Origin: an uncultured Eubacteriales bacterium
GTDB lineage: Bacteria; Bacillota; Clostridia; Oscillospirales; Oscillospiraceae
DNA length: 44,849 nt
Assembly (NCBI GenBank): GCA_900319465.1
Contig: ONOL01000028.1
Location: 1-44,849 of the forward strand
Direction: 5' to 3'
Both the position numbers and the translations under genes were made by a program. Under the pieces are notes generated by a model. The model was not told the origin of the DNA, made no database searches, and saw only the letters and a list, made by a program, of their open reading frames with translations. Shown piece by piece: positions 32,658 to 41,548 of this stretch (its first letter is position 1; each line of letters opens with the position of its first letter).

Positions 32658-35324
32658 TTATTCTGCGTCGTAGCGGTCCGCCGCGCCGCTCAGTTCGGAG
32701 GCGAGCGCCATGTCGCTGTCGGAGGAAAAACCGAGCTGCACCTGAAGCTGCTGCCAGCCCGCGCGGTCAATGACGACGCTGCGGGGCTTCGCGCCCTCGT
32801 AGGGGCCTACGATGCCGAGCTCCTCCATCTGGTCAACGATGCGGGCGGCCCGGGAATAACCGAGCTTGACGCGCCGCTGCAGCATGGATACCGAGCAGGA
32901 GCCCATCTCCAGCACCGCGTCGACCGCCTTCGGCAGCATCTCGTCGTAAGCGCCGGCCGGGCTCTCCTCGTCCTTGACGGAAGACTTGTCCCCGCTCCCC
33001 TTCTCTTCGGTGGCTTTGTTCATGAAAGTCTCAATCTCGGTATTCTGGGAGGCCTCCCCGGCGTTCTCCTTGATGAACTGGATCACGTCTTCGCGCTCCT
33101 CGTCGGAGACGAAGGCGCCCTGGATGCGGATCGGCTTGCCGATGCCCACAGGTGAGAACAGCATATCGCCCATACCGATCAGCTTCTCCGCACCGCCCTG
33201 GTCGAGGATGATGCGGCTCTCCATCGCGGAGGAGACCGCAAAGGCGATGCGGGACGGGATGTTGGCCTTCATCAGGCCGGTGATCACGTCCGCCGAGGGG
33301 CGCTGCGTGGCAATGACAAGATGCATGCCGGCCGCGCGGCCCATCTGGGCGACACGGCAGATGCTCTCCTCCACTTCCTTGGAGGCGACCATCATCAGAT
33401 CCGCCAGCTCATCGATCACAATGACGACCTGCGGCAGGCGCGGATCGCCGCTCTGATCGCAATGCCTGTTATAGTTCTCCAGATCGCGCACGCCGACCTC
33501 GGAGAAGAGGCGGTAGCGCTTGAGCATCTCGACCACGGACCATTGCAGCGCGCCGGCTGCCTTTTTCGGGTCGGTAACCACGGGGACATACAGGTGCGGG
33601 ATGCCGTTATAGATACCGAGCTCGACCATCTTCGGGTCGATCATGATGAGCCGCACCTCATCCGGCCGCGCTTTGTAGAGCAGCGACAGGATCAGCGAGT
33701 TCATGCACACAGACTTGCCGGAGCCGGTGGTGCCGGCGATCAGCATATGCGGCAGCTTCGAAATATTGCCCACGATGCAGTCGCCGCTGATGTCCTTGCC
33801 AATGGCAAAGCTCAGGCGGGACTTGGCGTTCTGGAACTTTGCGGAGGCGATGATGTCGCCGAGATAGACGGTGCTGACGATCTTGTTGGGCACTTCGATG
33901 CCGACGGTGGAGATCTTGTCCGGGATCGGCGCGATGCGGACGTTCACGACGCCCAGCGCCAGCGCCAGGTCGCCCGCGAGATTCGTGACGCGGGAGAGCT
34001 TGACGCCCTGCTCAAGCTCGATATCGTAGCGCGTGACCGTGGGGCCGCGCGTGACGCCGACGATCGAGGCGTTGATGCCAAAGCTGCGGATCGCTCCCTC
34101 GAGGCGTTCCCTGTTCAGCGCGATCTCGTCCCTCGCGTCGACAGCGGCTGCGGTGGCGCTGCGCAGCAGATTCAGCGGCGGGAACACATAGTCCCCCTGC
34201 TGCGTCTGCGCGGCAATGGCGTTTTCCACCGCCCTGGCCTCTTTCTCGACGCTCTCTTTGCTCAGCTTTTTCTTCGGCGGATCGGAAATCTCTGCCGTCA
34301 CGGCAACCGTAGGTCTGGGAGCGGCGGTCTTCGGCGTGACGGGGAGCTTGCGGAAGCCCTCCTCGATGTCCACGCCCGCAATCTGAGCCGCTTCCTTCTC
34401 GCTCAGCGGTTCGATCCTTGCGGTCGGCTCATCTGCCGCCTTGCGGCGCACTTTTGCGCGGCTCTTGGGTCTGGCGGGGGCGGTATAGCCGTCCATCGCG
34501 CTGGTGGAGGGGCCAGTCAGCGTCAGCGGCTCTTCGTCCTCACCGAGCGGCAGGTCCACGGTATAGGTCTTGCGGTCGACACGTTCGATCTTCTTGGCGG
34601 GCTTGCCCACCGGCACGCCCCTCTCGTCGAGCAGCTCCGGCACGGTGAACTTCTCCGGCTCTGCATAGGCCGCGGGGTCGTAGGGGCGGCGCTCCAGCTT
34701 CACGTCCTTGAATAGGCCCTTGAAGCTGCCGCGCAGCGCGATCACCAGGCTGGACAGGAACAGAAGGATCAGCAGCGGCATCGCGCCGTAAACGCTGAAC
34801 GCGGCCTCAAGCCCCTTGGCAAGCAGGGCGCCGATCACGCCGCCGGAGATCATATCCTGCCCATTCCAGAAGAATTTGCCGACCATGTCGGCAAACTGCA
34901 GGCCGTCCGCCGGGGTGAGGCCCATGGCGAGCTCCATGATGGCGGAGAAGAACGCGGGCAGCAGCAACGCGCAGGCGATGCGTCCGTCCACAGGCTTCCC
35001 CTTGTGGGTGAACAGGATGAAGGTGCACAGCACGAAAGCGGGCGGTACCACCCAAAAGCCGTAGCCCACGAGCCCCTTCAGGAATTCAGAGAAAAAGGCA
35101 ATGAAGGCCCCGTCGGTGTTGTAGTGGCTGATGACCATCAGCACCGCGAGGAAAAAGAACACCACGCCCCAGATCTCGCGCCGCACGGGCTGCTGCGCGG
35201 GAGCCGGAGGCGGTGCGGAGCGCGTCTGCGTCTTATTTGCGGCGCTCGAGGATCGCTTCGTTGCGGAGGTCGCCCTCGAGTTACCGGTTTTCTTTTTACT
35301 GGTAGAAGATTTGCTAGATGCCAT
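32658..35324 (-). CDS. ftsK: DNA translocase of the FtsK/SpoIIIE family
   Basis: Septum-located DNA pump that clears chromosomes at division or sporulation. It has 888 residues. A basic Ser/Thr/Lys-rich N-terminal tail precedes four predicted membrane helices (from EIWGVVFFFLAVLMVISHY to AMPLLILLFLSSLVIALRG). A linker of about 200 residues rich in charged and Ala/Pro residues follows. The motor domain has ITRGPTVTRYDIELEQGVK-like sequence (here VTRGPTVTRYDIEL), the Walker A AGTTGSGKSV and Walker B-type VVIVIDELADLMM. The C-terminal gamma winged helix is SMLQRRVKLGYSRAARIVDQME. It is 19 bases after uppP in the same direction. The tepA neighbour recalls the ymfB-spoIIIE arrangement of Bacillus. 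Confidence 0.95.
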   Translation of the reverse strand: MASSKSSTSKKKTGNSRATSATKRSSSAANKTQTRSAPPPAPAQQPVRREIWGVVFFFLAVLMVISHYNTDGAFIAFFSEFLKGLVGYGFWVVPPAFVLCTFILFTHKGKPVDGRIACALLLPAFFSAIMELAMGLTPADGLQFADMVGKFFWNGQDMISGGVIGALLAKGLEAAFSVYGAMPLLILLFLSSLVIALRGSFKGLFKDVKLERRPYDPAAYAEPEKFTVPELLDERGVPVGKPAKKIERVDRKTYTVDLPLGEDEEPLTLTGPSTSAMDGYTAPARPKSRAKVRRKAADEPTARIEPLSEKEAAQIAGVDIEEGFRKLPVTPKTAAPRPTVAVTAEISDPPKKKLSKESVEKEARAVENAIAAQTQQGDYVFPPLNLLRSATAAAVDARDEIALNRERLEGAIRSFGINASIVGVTRGPTVTRYDIELEQGVKLSRVTNLAGDLALALGVVNVRIAPIPDKISTVGIEVPNKIVSTVYLGDIIASAKFQNAKSRLSFAIGKDISGDCIVGNISKLPHMLIAGTTGSGKSVCMNSLILSLLYKARPDEVRLIMIDPKMVELGIYNGIPHLYVPVVTDPKKAAGALQWSVVEMLKRYRLFSEVGVRDLENYNRHCDQSGDPRLPQVVIVIDELADLMMVASKEVEESICRVAQMGRAAGMHLVIATQRPSADVITGLMKANIPSRIAFAVSSAMESRIILDQGGAEKLIGMGDMLFSPVGIGKPIRIQGAFVSDEEREDVIQFIKENAGEASQNTEIETFMNKATEEKGSGDKSSVKDEESPAGAYDEMLPKAVDAVLEMGSCSVSMLQRRVKLGYSRAARIVDQMEELGIVGPYEGAKPRSVVIDRAGWQQLQVQLGFSSDSDMALASELSGAADRYDAE

Positions 35325-35343
35325 GAAACTATGTCCTTATTCT

Positions 35344-36183
35344 TTAGAATATCATCGTCAAGATGATGCTGAGCACGCCGACGACCCAGCAGTAGTAGGC
35401 AAAGCCGCCGAACTTGCCCTTGTCGGCAATGTATTTGAGCAGCGAGATCGCGGCAATGCCGGAGACCATGGCCACCGCCATGCCGATCAGGTAGGCCGGC
35501 ATGCTGCCCCAGTCGATCCCCTCCTCCACCGCGTCCGCGATGCCGAGGATGTTGGCGCCGAGCACGGCGGGAAGGCTCATGAGAAAGGAGAACTTCACCG
35601 CAAAATCACGCCGGAGCCCGGTGGCGATACCGGCCGTGATCGTGGTCCCGCTGCGGGAGAGGCCGGGGATCGTCGCCACGCACTGGCAGAGGCCGATGAT
35701 GATCGCGTCCCATACGGACATGCCTCCCACAGTCTTTTTCCCCTGGGTCATCCGATCCGACACGAAGAGCATGCAGCCCGTCAGCACGAGAGCGGCGCCG
35801 ATGAAGTAATTGTTGTAATACAGCCCCTCCATCAGCTTCTTCACAGGCATGACCAGCAGCAGCGGGATCGTCGCCAGGCAGATCATGAAGAACAGCCGCG
35901 CCGCCGGATAGCGGGCGCGCCGTTCCCCGGCGAGAGGACCGACGTTCACGAAACCAAGCACTTCAAAGAACATGGCGACAATGTCCTCCCAGTACACGAT
36001 GCAGATGGACAGCAGCGTACCCAGATGCAGCAGCACATCGAAGAACAGATGACCGTTTTCGGCCGTCGTCATACCGAACAGGTTGTTAAGGATGGAGAGA
36101 TGGCCGGAGCTGGAGATGGGCAGGAATTCCGCAAGCCCCTGCACCAGGCCGAGAATGATCGCGTTTCCAATGGACATACGCAT
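35344..36183 (-). CDS. uppP: Undecaprenyl-diphosphate phosphatase
   Basis: Integral membrane enzyme recycling undecaprenyl diphosphate, the lipid carrier for peptidoglycan and surface glycans, and associated with bacitracin tolerance. The 279 residues carry the first active-site segment LAEFLPISSSGHLSIL, the second in PGLSRSGTTI, and about seven or eight membrane helices. The start at 36183 follows GGGGGTTC, though a second ATG two codons later is also possible. It has its own promoter and continues into ftsK. Confidence 0.96.
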   Translation of the reverse strand: MRMSIGNAIILGLVQGLAEFLPISSSGHLSILNNLFGMTTAENGHLFFDVLLHLGTLLSICIVYWEDIVAMFFEVLGFVNVGPLAGERRARYPAARLFFMICLATIPLLLVMPVKKLMEGLYYNNYFIGAALVLTGCMLFVSDRMTQGKKTVGGMSVWDAIIIGLCQCVATIPGLSRSGTTITAGIATGLRRDFAVKFSFLMSLPAVLGANILGIADAVEEGIDWGSMPAYLIGMAVAMVSGIAAISLLKYIADKGKFGGFAYYCWVVGVLSIILTMIF

Positions 36184-36209
36184 GAACCCCCACGGTAATC
36201 ATAAATAGT

Positions 36210-36238
36210 AGTTTACCATATTTCTACGCCAAAAACAA
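36210..36238 (-). promoter_or_regulatory. Promoter of uppP-ftsK
   Basis: TTGTTT at 36238-36233, a 17-base spacer and TAAACT at 36215-36210 on the minus strand, 27 bases before the uppP start. Confidence 0.65.
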
Positions 36239-36434
36239 GTAAAATAGAAGGGGGGCGAAAATAGAGCGAAAATAGAGGGAAATAGAGCGAAAATAGAGGA
36301 AAATAGAAGGCTCGGGCGCGGTAAAATAGAAGGAGCGGGCCTTTCCGGGAGCGAGCTTTCCGGGAGCGGGCTTTCCGGAGCGGGCTTTCCCCGGAGCGGG
36401 CCTTTCCGGGAGCGGGCCTTCTCGGAGCGGGCCT
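36239..36434. repeat. Two adjoining families of degenerate intergenic tandem repeats
   Basis: The first part (about 36239-36330) has repeated AAAATAGAGCG / AAAATAGAAGG units at 10-12 base spacing. The second part (about 36331-36434) has about six units of GGAGCGGGCCTTTCC with small length changes. The two families are very different in base composition. They lie between the tepA stop and the uppP promoter. No ORF or hairpin terminator for tepA can be picked out within them. Confidence 0.9.
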
Positions 36435-36438
36435 TATC

Positions 36439-37074
36439 TTATGCTTCCGGCTCCGCTTCGATCTCTTGATGCAGCCAGTCCAACGCGTCGGAGAGCGTTC
36501 CCACCGCGTCGATCAGCCCCAGCCGCACCGCGTCCTCTCCGTGGATCACGCTCCCCACGTCGTTGGCAAGCTCGTCCGTCCGGTTCATCAGGCGCAGGTA
36601 GTCCTCACGGCGGATGCGGGAATGCCCGGTCACGAAGCCCACGATCCGCTCCTGGATCCTCGCGAAATATTCATAAGTCTGCGGCACGCCGATGACGACC
36701 CCGTTGACGCGCACCGGATGGATCGTCATGGCCGCAGACGGCGCGATCAGGCTTCGCCTTGCCGCTGCCGCGAGCGGCACCCCGATGGAGTGTCCCCCAC
36801 CGAGGACGAGCGAAACCGTGGGTTTGCGCATTCCGGCGATCAACTCCGCAATGGCAAGCCCGGCCTCCACATCCCCGCCGACTGTGTTCAGAAGGATCAG
36901 CAGGCCGCGGATTTCGGGAGTCTCCTCGATTGCCGCGAGAAGCGGCAAGACGTGTTCGTATTTCGTGGTTTTGGTATCCTCCGGCAACAACTGATGTCCC
37001 TCGATCTGACCGATAATCGTCAGGCAGTGGATCTGGTTTGTCGGAACGGCTCCAAGCTCCGGATTGTCGCTCAT
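36439..37074 (-). CDS. tepA: ClpP-fold protease TepA
   Basis: ClpP/crotonase-fold serine peptidase of 211 residues related to Bacillus TepA (YmfB), called translocation-enhancing protein. The catalytic Ser96 is in [13 protein letters not shown] and the likely catalytic His119 in [32 protein letters not shown] forms the oxyanion-proximal region. It lacks a signal peptide, so it is probably cytoplasmic or membrane-associated. GAGGTGATTTGCC precedes the ATG. Its position near ftsK/spoIIIE matches the Bacillus gene order. It is separated from uppP by repeats. Confidence 0.88.
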   Translation of the reverse strand: MSDNPELGAVPTNQIHCLTIIGQIEGHQLLPEDTKTTKYEHVLPLLAAIEETPEIRGLLILLNTVGGDVEAGLAIAELIAGMRKPTVSLVLGGGHSIGVPLAAAARRSLIAPSAAMTIHPVRVNGVVIGVPQTYEYFARIQERIVGFVTGHSRIRREDYLRLMNRTDELANDVGSVIHGEDAVRLGLIDAVGTLSDALDWLHQEIEAEPEA

Positions 37075-37128
37075 GGCAAATCACCTCATTCATAGTATGC
37101 CGCCGATTGACGAAATCCATCATGCTTC

Positions 37129-37157
37129 TTGCAATAGACGCGAAAAAGTGATAAACT
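37129..37157 (+). promoter_or_regulatory. Promoter of the Wzz-like gene
   Basis: TTGCAA at 37129-37134, a 17-base spacer and TAAACT at 37152-37157, about 58 bases before the start codon. It lies back-to-back with the upstream region of tepA. Confidence 0.65.
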
Positions 37158-37214
37158 GATTTTTGTTAATTTCCATTGTTTTATACTTTTATTTTACCGC
37201 AACGGAGGATGCTT

Positions 37215-38690
37215 ATGAACGAGAAAAGCATATCTGCCCTTTACGGAGACAGCACAATCAATCTATCCGAGATGATATGGCTTGTCCTGTCAAAATGGCG
37301 GCGGATCCTGGTATGGATATTGATTTTTTCTGTTCTGTTTTGCCTGCTGAGCATTCTGGGATCTGTCAACAAGCTCCGCAACGAAAGCTTTATTGCCCAG
37401 AATATGGCGACAAACAACCACCTGCTTCAGAACTACGAATCTACGAAAACCAAGCTGGAAGCCCGGATGCAAACGCTTTCACAGGAAATCAATCAGGCTC
37501 ATGACTACGAAGCGAATTCCTCTCTGTTTGCAATCGATCCGTACCACGTGTTTTTCTGCGAAGTAAGCTACTACATCGACGCGGGTTTTCAGATCATCCC
37601 TGATGCCGCTTATCAGGATCCCAACTACACAATCCCCGTGGTCAACGCCTATCAGGTCGCTCTCAGCCAATTGAGTCCCGAGGGGATTCTGGGCGAGCTT
37701 TCGGGCAACCGTTCCGAAATTGAGTATGACAGCCGATCCTCCTTTATCTCGGTTTCTGTCTCCCGCGTCTCCGAGCCCGACTGCAGCAGTCTTTCAAACG
37801 TAAAAACAGATGTTCTCTCTACGGATTCCCCTGCCGGACAGATCATGAGCATCCGTGTGATCGGCGGGAGCGAGGAACAGTGCGACGCACTGGTGGACGC
37901 GGTCGAATCCGCCGTCTCTGAGAATGAGGCTCGTATCCGTCAGACGATCCACGACTACAAGATCACTTTGCTCGGCACGAACCGTTATCAGACAAAATCT
38001 GACGAGTTGATTCTCCTGCACAACACTTTTCTGAACGATCTGGATCAGTTGAATACGGAAATGTCTTCCACGCTGGATCAGTATAATTCTCTGCGCCGCC
38101 CCTCTCTGAAATCCCTTGACGCTTCCTATGTTCTGAAGGAGGCTGTCAAGGCTGCCGTCTTAGGCGTTGTCGCCGGCTTCTTCATCGTGGTCATCTGGCT
38201 TTGTCTCAAGTATGTCATCGACGGAAAAGTCGTCGACCCAGAGTCAGCAGCATATATCTTCCGCTCCGAAGTTCTTGCCTTTTTCCCCCGCGACAGGAAG
38301 TATCTTAAAATCGACAGGCAGATCCGCAGTCATCTCAATCTACCCTCCGGATCTGAACCCGAGAAGATGCTCAAGCTCGCGGCGTCCAATCTTAATCGGT
38401 CGCTCGGCACCGCGCATACGGTACTTGTCGCCGGTACTGTCGGCCGTGAGATCGCAGAGTCCTTCAGCCGGGAGCTCGGCGCACTTCTTCCCGATCGTTC
38501 ATTCGTCGCCGGAGGTAATCTGATCAATGACGGCAGCACCATTGATGCGCTTGATCAGAGCGACGCAGTGATCCTCGTTGAGGGCGTCTCCGTTTCCTAT
38601 CGCAAAGACATCGGAAAAGAGCTCCGCATGATCTCCGGCAGCGGGAAAGCGTTTCTCGGTTTCCTTTTTCTTGAGCTGCCGCAAAAATGA
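37215..38690 (+). CDS. Wzz/YveK-like chain-length determinant with a degenerate kinase-like tail
   Basis: Polysaccharide co-polymerase of 491 residues that probably sets glycan chain length with the EpsG-like polymerase. Residues 15-50 carry the N-terminal Wzz segment and first membrane helix (ILVWILIFSVLFCLLSIL). A long extracytoplasmic part with coiled coil (NLLQ...TKTKLEARMQTLSQ) runs to about residue 310. The second helix is AAVLGVVAGFFIVVIWLCL. The cytoplasmic tail (about 150 residues) has TVLVAGTVGREIAESFSREL and DQSDAVILVEGVSVSYRKDI. It looks like the fold of a BY-kinase or MinD-like ATPase but has no Walker A GK[ST]. The ATG at 37215 has GGAGG upstream. It faces the minus-strand glycan operon. 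Confidence 0.85.
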   Translation: MNEKSISALYGDSTINLSEMIWLVLSKWRRILVWILIFSVLFCLLSILGSVNKLRNESFIAQNMATNNHLLQNYESTKTKLEARMQTLSQEINQAHDYEANSSLFAIDPYHVFFCEVSYYIDAGFQIIPDAAYQDPNYTIPVVNAYQVALSQLSPEGILGELSGNRSEIEYDSRSSFISVSVSRVSEPDCSSLSNVKTDVLSTDSPAGQIMSIRVIGGSEEQCDALVDAVESAVSENEARIRQTIHDYKITLLGTNRYQTKSDELILLHNTFLNDLDQLNTEMSSTLDQYNSLRRPSLKSLDASYVLKEAVKAAVLGVVAGFFIVVIWLCLKYVIDGKVVDPESAAYIFRSEVLAFFPRDRKYLKIDRQIRSHLNLPSGSEPEKMLKLAASNLNRSLGTAHTVLVAGTVGREIAESFSRELGALLPDRSFVAGGNLINDGSTIDALDQSDAVILVEGVSVSYRKDIGKELRMISGSGKAFLGFLFLELPQK

Positions 38691-38704
38691 TGCGATCCAT
38701 GCAC

Positions 38705-38850
38705 CAAAGCGTCAAAGTCTTTTCGGCCGGAATTGTGCCATACTGTGTTGGGCTCCTTGACCGGAACTCTCCCTTACGCTTACGGAGTCCGCCTTGTCTG
38801 GCTCAATTCTGTCTCGCAGATCATTGTCTGCTTTCTATCGGGCATCCGTA
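38705..38850. repeat. Second, diverged copy of the 25.4-kb element, overlapping the epimerase 3' end
   Basis: On the plus strand it matches the reverse complement of 25448-25590. Shared blocks are CGGCCGGAATTGTGCCATA, TTGGGCTCC, CTCTCCCT, the CTTGTCTGG block and the end GGGCATCCGTA (38840-38850; GGGTATCCGTA in the first copy). There is a short insertion of about 15 bases near the end and the opposite terminal repeat is not preserved. It runs into the epimerase gene, supplying its last residues and stop codon. The region between 38691 and 38820 has no other gene. Confidence 0.65.
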
Positions 38851-39909
38851 TGATTCCTCTTTCAAAATAGAGATGGTCCTTTTAATTCCGGTTTCGATGG
38901 TATATTGGGGACGCCATCCCAAAGCGGCCAATTTATGCCCGTCCAGACGCGCCTTCGTCGCTTTGCTGTATCCGGAAGCCTCCACGGCGTCAGGAATTTC
39001 AAAAATGACCTTTTTCCCGTTGATTCCCGCAATAATTCCCGCCAGATCCTTCAGCATGATATCGGAATGCTCTTCGGCAATATTGTATGCCTCGCCGCTC
39101 TCTCCGGACAGGAGGATCGTGAGCAAACCGCTGACCGAATCTGCCACGTACTGATAGCTGTAATACTGTGTGCCTGCTGATTTCAGCACGATGTCTTCTC
39201 CGGCGATTCCCTTCTTGATGAATTGGCTGATCGCTTTCGTGTCAGACATCAGCATCGTCGGGCCGTAAGAACGGGTCAGGCGCGGAATGACCACATCCAG
39301 CCCCTTCTGTGCGCGGTACGCCTGACAGAGCGCTTCCCCGCACCTCTTGCTTTCCGGATACCCTGCTCTCATCGTATTGGAATCGATATAGCCGCAATAG
39401 TCCTCCGTAAAGAACTCCACGTCGCCCCGGTTTTCTCCGTAAATCTCATTGGAGGACGCGAAAGCAAATCGATCCGCATGATGTGCCGTCGCAAACTCGA
39501 GCATGTTCTGAACGCCGATGATATTTGTTGTGATTGTTCCGATCGGGTCGGTGGCATATTGCATGGGATGCGTGTTGGAGGCAAGATGAAGAACATAGTT
39601 GACCGTTCCGATATCATCCCTTTTCAGCGGCCTGGTGATGTCATAGGGGATAAACACAAGATGTTCGTCATCGCGAAATTTCTCAAACCGCTGTTTTGCC
39701 TTCTGTTCATTGCGCCCAAGTGCGTACACGGTGCAATTCAAGCCGCACTGCAGGTTCTTATGCAACAGCACGTCGACAAGGAAGCTGCCGATCAGGCCGG
39801 TGGCGCCGGAAATCAAAAAGCTGTTGTTCTGCAGCTTTTCCCAGGGAAGCGGCAATTCAGCTACCCAGTTGATATCTTCCAGATATTTCTGGTTTTGATA
39901 CAGCTTCAT
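38821..39909 (-). CDS. NAD-dependent sugar epimerase/dehydratase
   Basis: Extended SDR enzyme of 362 residues acting on a nucleotide sugar or alditol for the surface glycan. The NAD motif is SGATGLIGSFLV (residues 34-45). Further motifs are NYVLHLASNTHP, the FASSNEIYG strand and the Y-x3-K catalytic pair in AGYPESKRCGE, then RLTRSYGPTMLM and QYVADSVSGLL. The N-terminal extension of about 30 residues before the Rossmann motif is unusual for GalE but seen in LicD-locus SDRs. It directly follows the cytidylyltransferase (16-base gap), so its substrate may be a CDP- or related sugar; this is inference. The last ten residues lie in the repeat. Confidence 0.87.
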   Translation of the reverse strand: MKLYQNQKYLEDINWVAELPLPWEKLQNNSFLISGATGLIGSFLVDVLLHKNLQCGLNCTVYALGRNEQKAKQRFEKFRDDEHLVFIPYDITRPLKRDDIGTVNYVLHLASNTHPMQYATDPIGTITTNIIGVQNMLEFATAHHADRFAFASSNEIYGENRGDVEFFTEDYCGYIDSNTMRAGYPESKRCGEALCQAYRAQKGLDVVIPRLTRSYGPTMLMSDTKAISQFIKKGIAGEDIVLKSAGTQYYSYQYVADSVSGLLTILLSGESGEAYNIAEEHSDIMLKDLAGIIAGINGKKVIFEIPDAVEASGYSKATKARLDGHKLAALGWRPQYTIETGIKRTISILKEESYGCPIESRQ

Positions 39910-39925
39910 ACTTTTTCCTCTTTTC

Positions 39926-40645
39926 CTATTTCAGCCAGTTATCCTTATCGGATTTCAGATATGCTTTAAACATTTCAAGATCATCTTTTGTGGTAAGCTT
40001 AATGTTCTTATCTGATCCGGCAGCAAAGTAAAGCCGGACTCCGAGCTCGACCATCATCGTGTTTGTGTAGTGCGAACCGTAGATCCCTATCTCCTTCTCG
40101 AATGCCTCATGATATTTGGAATCCAGAAGGTCAAAGCGATAGGCCTGCGGAGTGGAAACGCGGCGCAGGGTTTCACGCGGGATATACTGCGTTGTGCTGA
40201 CCTCATCATCCACCACAAAGATCTGTTCGTTATAAGGGAGCGAGGTGACCGCGTTGCCGTATTGCTTGGCTTTGATGATCACGTCCGTCAGCACCGTTTC
40301 ATCCACAAGAGGCCGAATCCCGTCATGGACGATCACGATATCGTCTTCTTTGGCTTTTCCTTCCAGATTATAAACGCCGTTTCTGATCGACTCCTGGCCG
40401 GACTTGCCGCCGGACACTACCCATTTCAGCTTGGAAATGCCAAACTGTTTGGCATAAGCCCACAGGACGTCATGCCAGCCGTCGATACACACCACTTCGA
40501 TCGCATCGATCTGCGGATGTTTCTGAAACCCCTCCAGGGTATAGATCAAAACCGGTTTGTCATAAACATTGATGAACTGTTTGGGAATATCCTGTCCCAT
40601 TCTGCTCCCGGAACCTCCGGCAATTATCAGCGCGATATTGGCCAT
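39926..40645 (-). CDS. IspD/TarI-family cytidylyltransferase
   Basis: CTP-dependent nucleotidyltransferase of 239 residues. The CTP-binding signature is IIAGGSGSRMGQDIPKQF. SGGKSGQESIRNGV and IVIVHDGIRPLVDETVL follow, and PQAYRFDLL is the typical late motif. By fold it could be IspD (isoprenoid MEP pathway) or TarI/Bcs1-type (CDP-ribitol or another CDP-alditol). Its place between two licD genes and an epimerase in a glycan locus favours the second. GAGGGAGGATTATCGAG precedes the ATG, 15 bases after the licD stop. Confidence 0.85.
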   Translation of the reverse strand: MANIALIIAGGSGSRMGQDIPKQFINVYDKPVLIYTLEGFQKHPQIDAIEVVCIDGWHDVLWAYAKQFGISKLKWVVSGGKSGQESIRNGVYNLEGKAKEDDIVIVHDGIRPLVDETVLTDVIIKAKQYGNAVTSLPYNEQIFVVDDEVSTTQYIPRETLRRVSTPQAYRFDLLDSKYHEAFEKEIGIYGSHYTNTMMVELGVRLYFAAGSDKNIKLTTKDDLEMFKAYLKSDKDNWLK

Positions 40646-40660
40646 CTCGATAATCCTCCC

Positions 40661-41545
40661 TCAGAACTCAATTTTATATGCAGCATGGTATTCCCGCTTA
40701 TCCTCGGGCGGTAGCTCCATGTAGTTGCCGTACAGGTTTTTCAGGTAAGCATCATAATCAGCCGGGACCTTCACTTCAACGCCGCAAAAGCTCATGGTGG
40801 TCAGTTCCGTAAACACCCGTTCCGGGAAGATTTCTCTTCCATAGCTGATCCCTGACGGGATCCCCAGCCACCCGGTCCTTTTCCTCTGGTTTCCCAGAGA
40901 CTCGCACATCCGGAGATAGAACCGGATCCCTCCCAGATGGGAAAATACCGCTCCCAGTCTTTTCCTGAATCTGTAATATTCGGACAGCTCGGGGACCTCT
41001 GCGGCCTTTTTCTCAATGATCGGAGACGGATACAGGTAGTCGATGCACACGCTTGAGGCTTTAAACGCCGTATCATACAGCACCGCCTTCAGTTTTCTCA
41101 GCAAGCCGGGAGCGGGAACGTTCTCAATGATGAACAGATCAAGGAAAAGCATATCCTGCCCGCTCACTCCGGCAGTCGGGATCTCTACGTATGTAGTCCC
41201 CTTCTTAAAAATTTTTACCATCTTGCTGAGATAGCGTGCGTCTGACAGCGGCTCCGAAACCGCGTATTTGTCCGGAAATGCTTTGCGGAAGCTGTCTTTG
41301 AATCGCTCGTACTCAGAGCGGAGCATCATGATATCGATATCATCGTCCCACGGGATGAAGCCCTGGTGCCTGACCGCTCCCAGCATACTTCCCCCTGAGA
41401 GCATATAGTTGATCTGGCAGGAATCGCACACGCTTTTGACGTCTATCAGCATCAGGAGCAATTCATTCTGCAGTTTCTTCAAGGTCTCATCGCTCAATCT
41501 GTATTCTTCAAAGCACCTTGAATACAGGCTTTTACTCGTTCTCAT
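40661..41545 (-). CDS. licD: LicD-family phosphotransferase (first downstream copy)
   Basis: Phosphoryl-alditol or phosphocholine-type transferase of 294 residues acting on surface glycans. The hallmark is SGGSMLGAVRHQGFIPWDD with DIDIMM following (metal-binding Asp cluster). The C-terminal PADYDAYLKNLYGNYMELPP, ending in HAAYKIEF, is also typical. Three bases separate it from the preceding licD. GGAG of that gene's last codons acts as ribosome binding site. No choline uptake or licA/licC-type genes are present, so phosphocholine is not specifically indicated. Confidence 0.93.
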   Translation of the reverse strand: MRTSKSLYSRCFEEYRLSDETLKKLQNELLLMLIDVKSVCDSCQINYMLSGGSMLGAVRHQGFIPWDDDIDIMMLRSEYERFKDSFRKAFPDKYAVSEPLSDARYLSKMVKIFKKGTTYVEIPTAGVSGQDMLFLDLFIIENVPAPGLLRKLKAVLYDTAFKASSVCIDYLYPSPIIEKKAAEVPELSEYYRFRKRLGAVFSHLGGIRFYLRMCESLGNQRKRTGWLGIPSGISYGREIFPERVFTELTTMSFCGVEVKVPADYDAYLKNLYGNYMELPPEDKREYHAAYKIEF

Positions 41546-41548
41546 CGT

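Noticed and set aside
39926-40645. Naming the cytidylyltransferase ispD
   Set aside because: The sequence fits both IspD and TarI-type enzymes, and the glycan context points away from isoprenoid synthesis, so no symbol is given.
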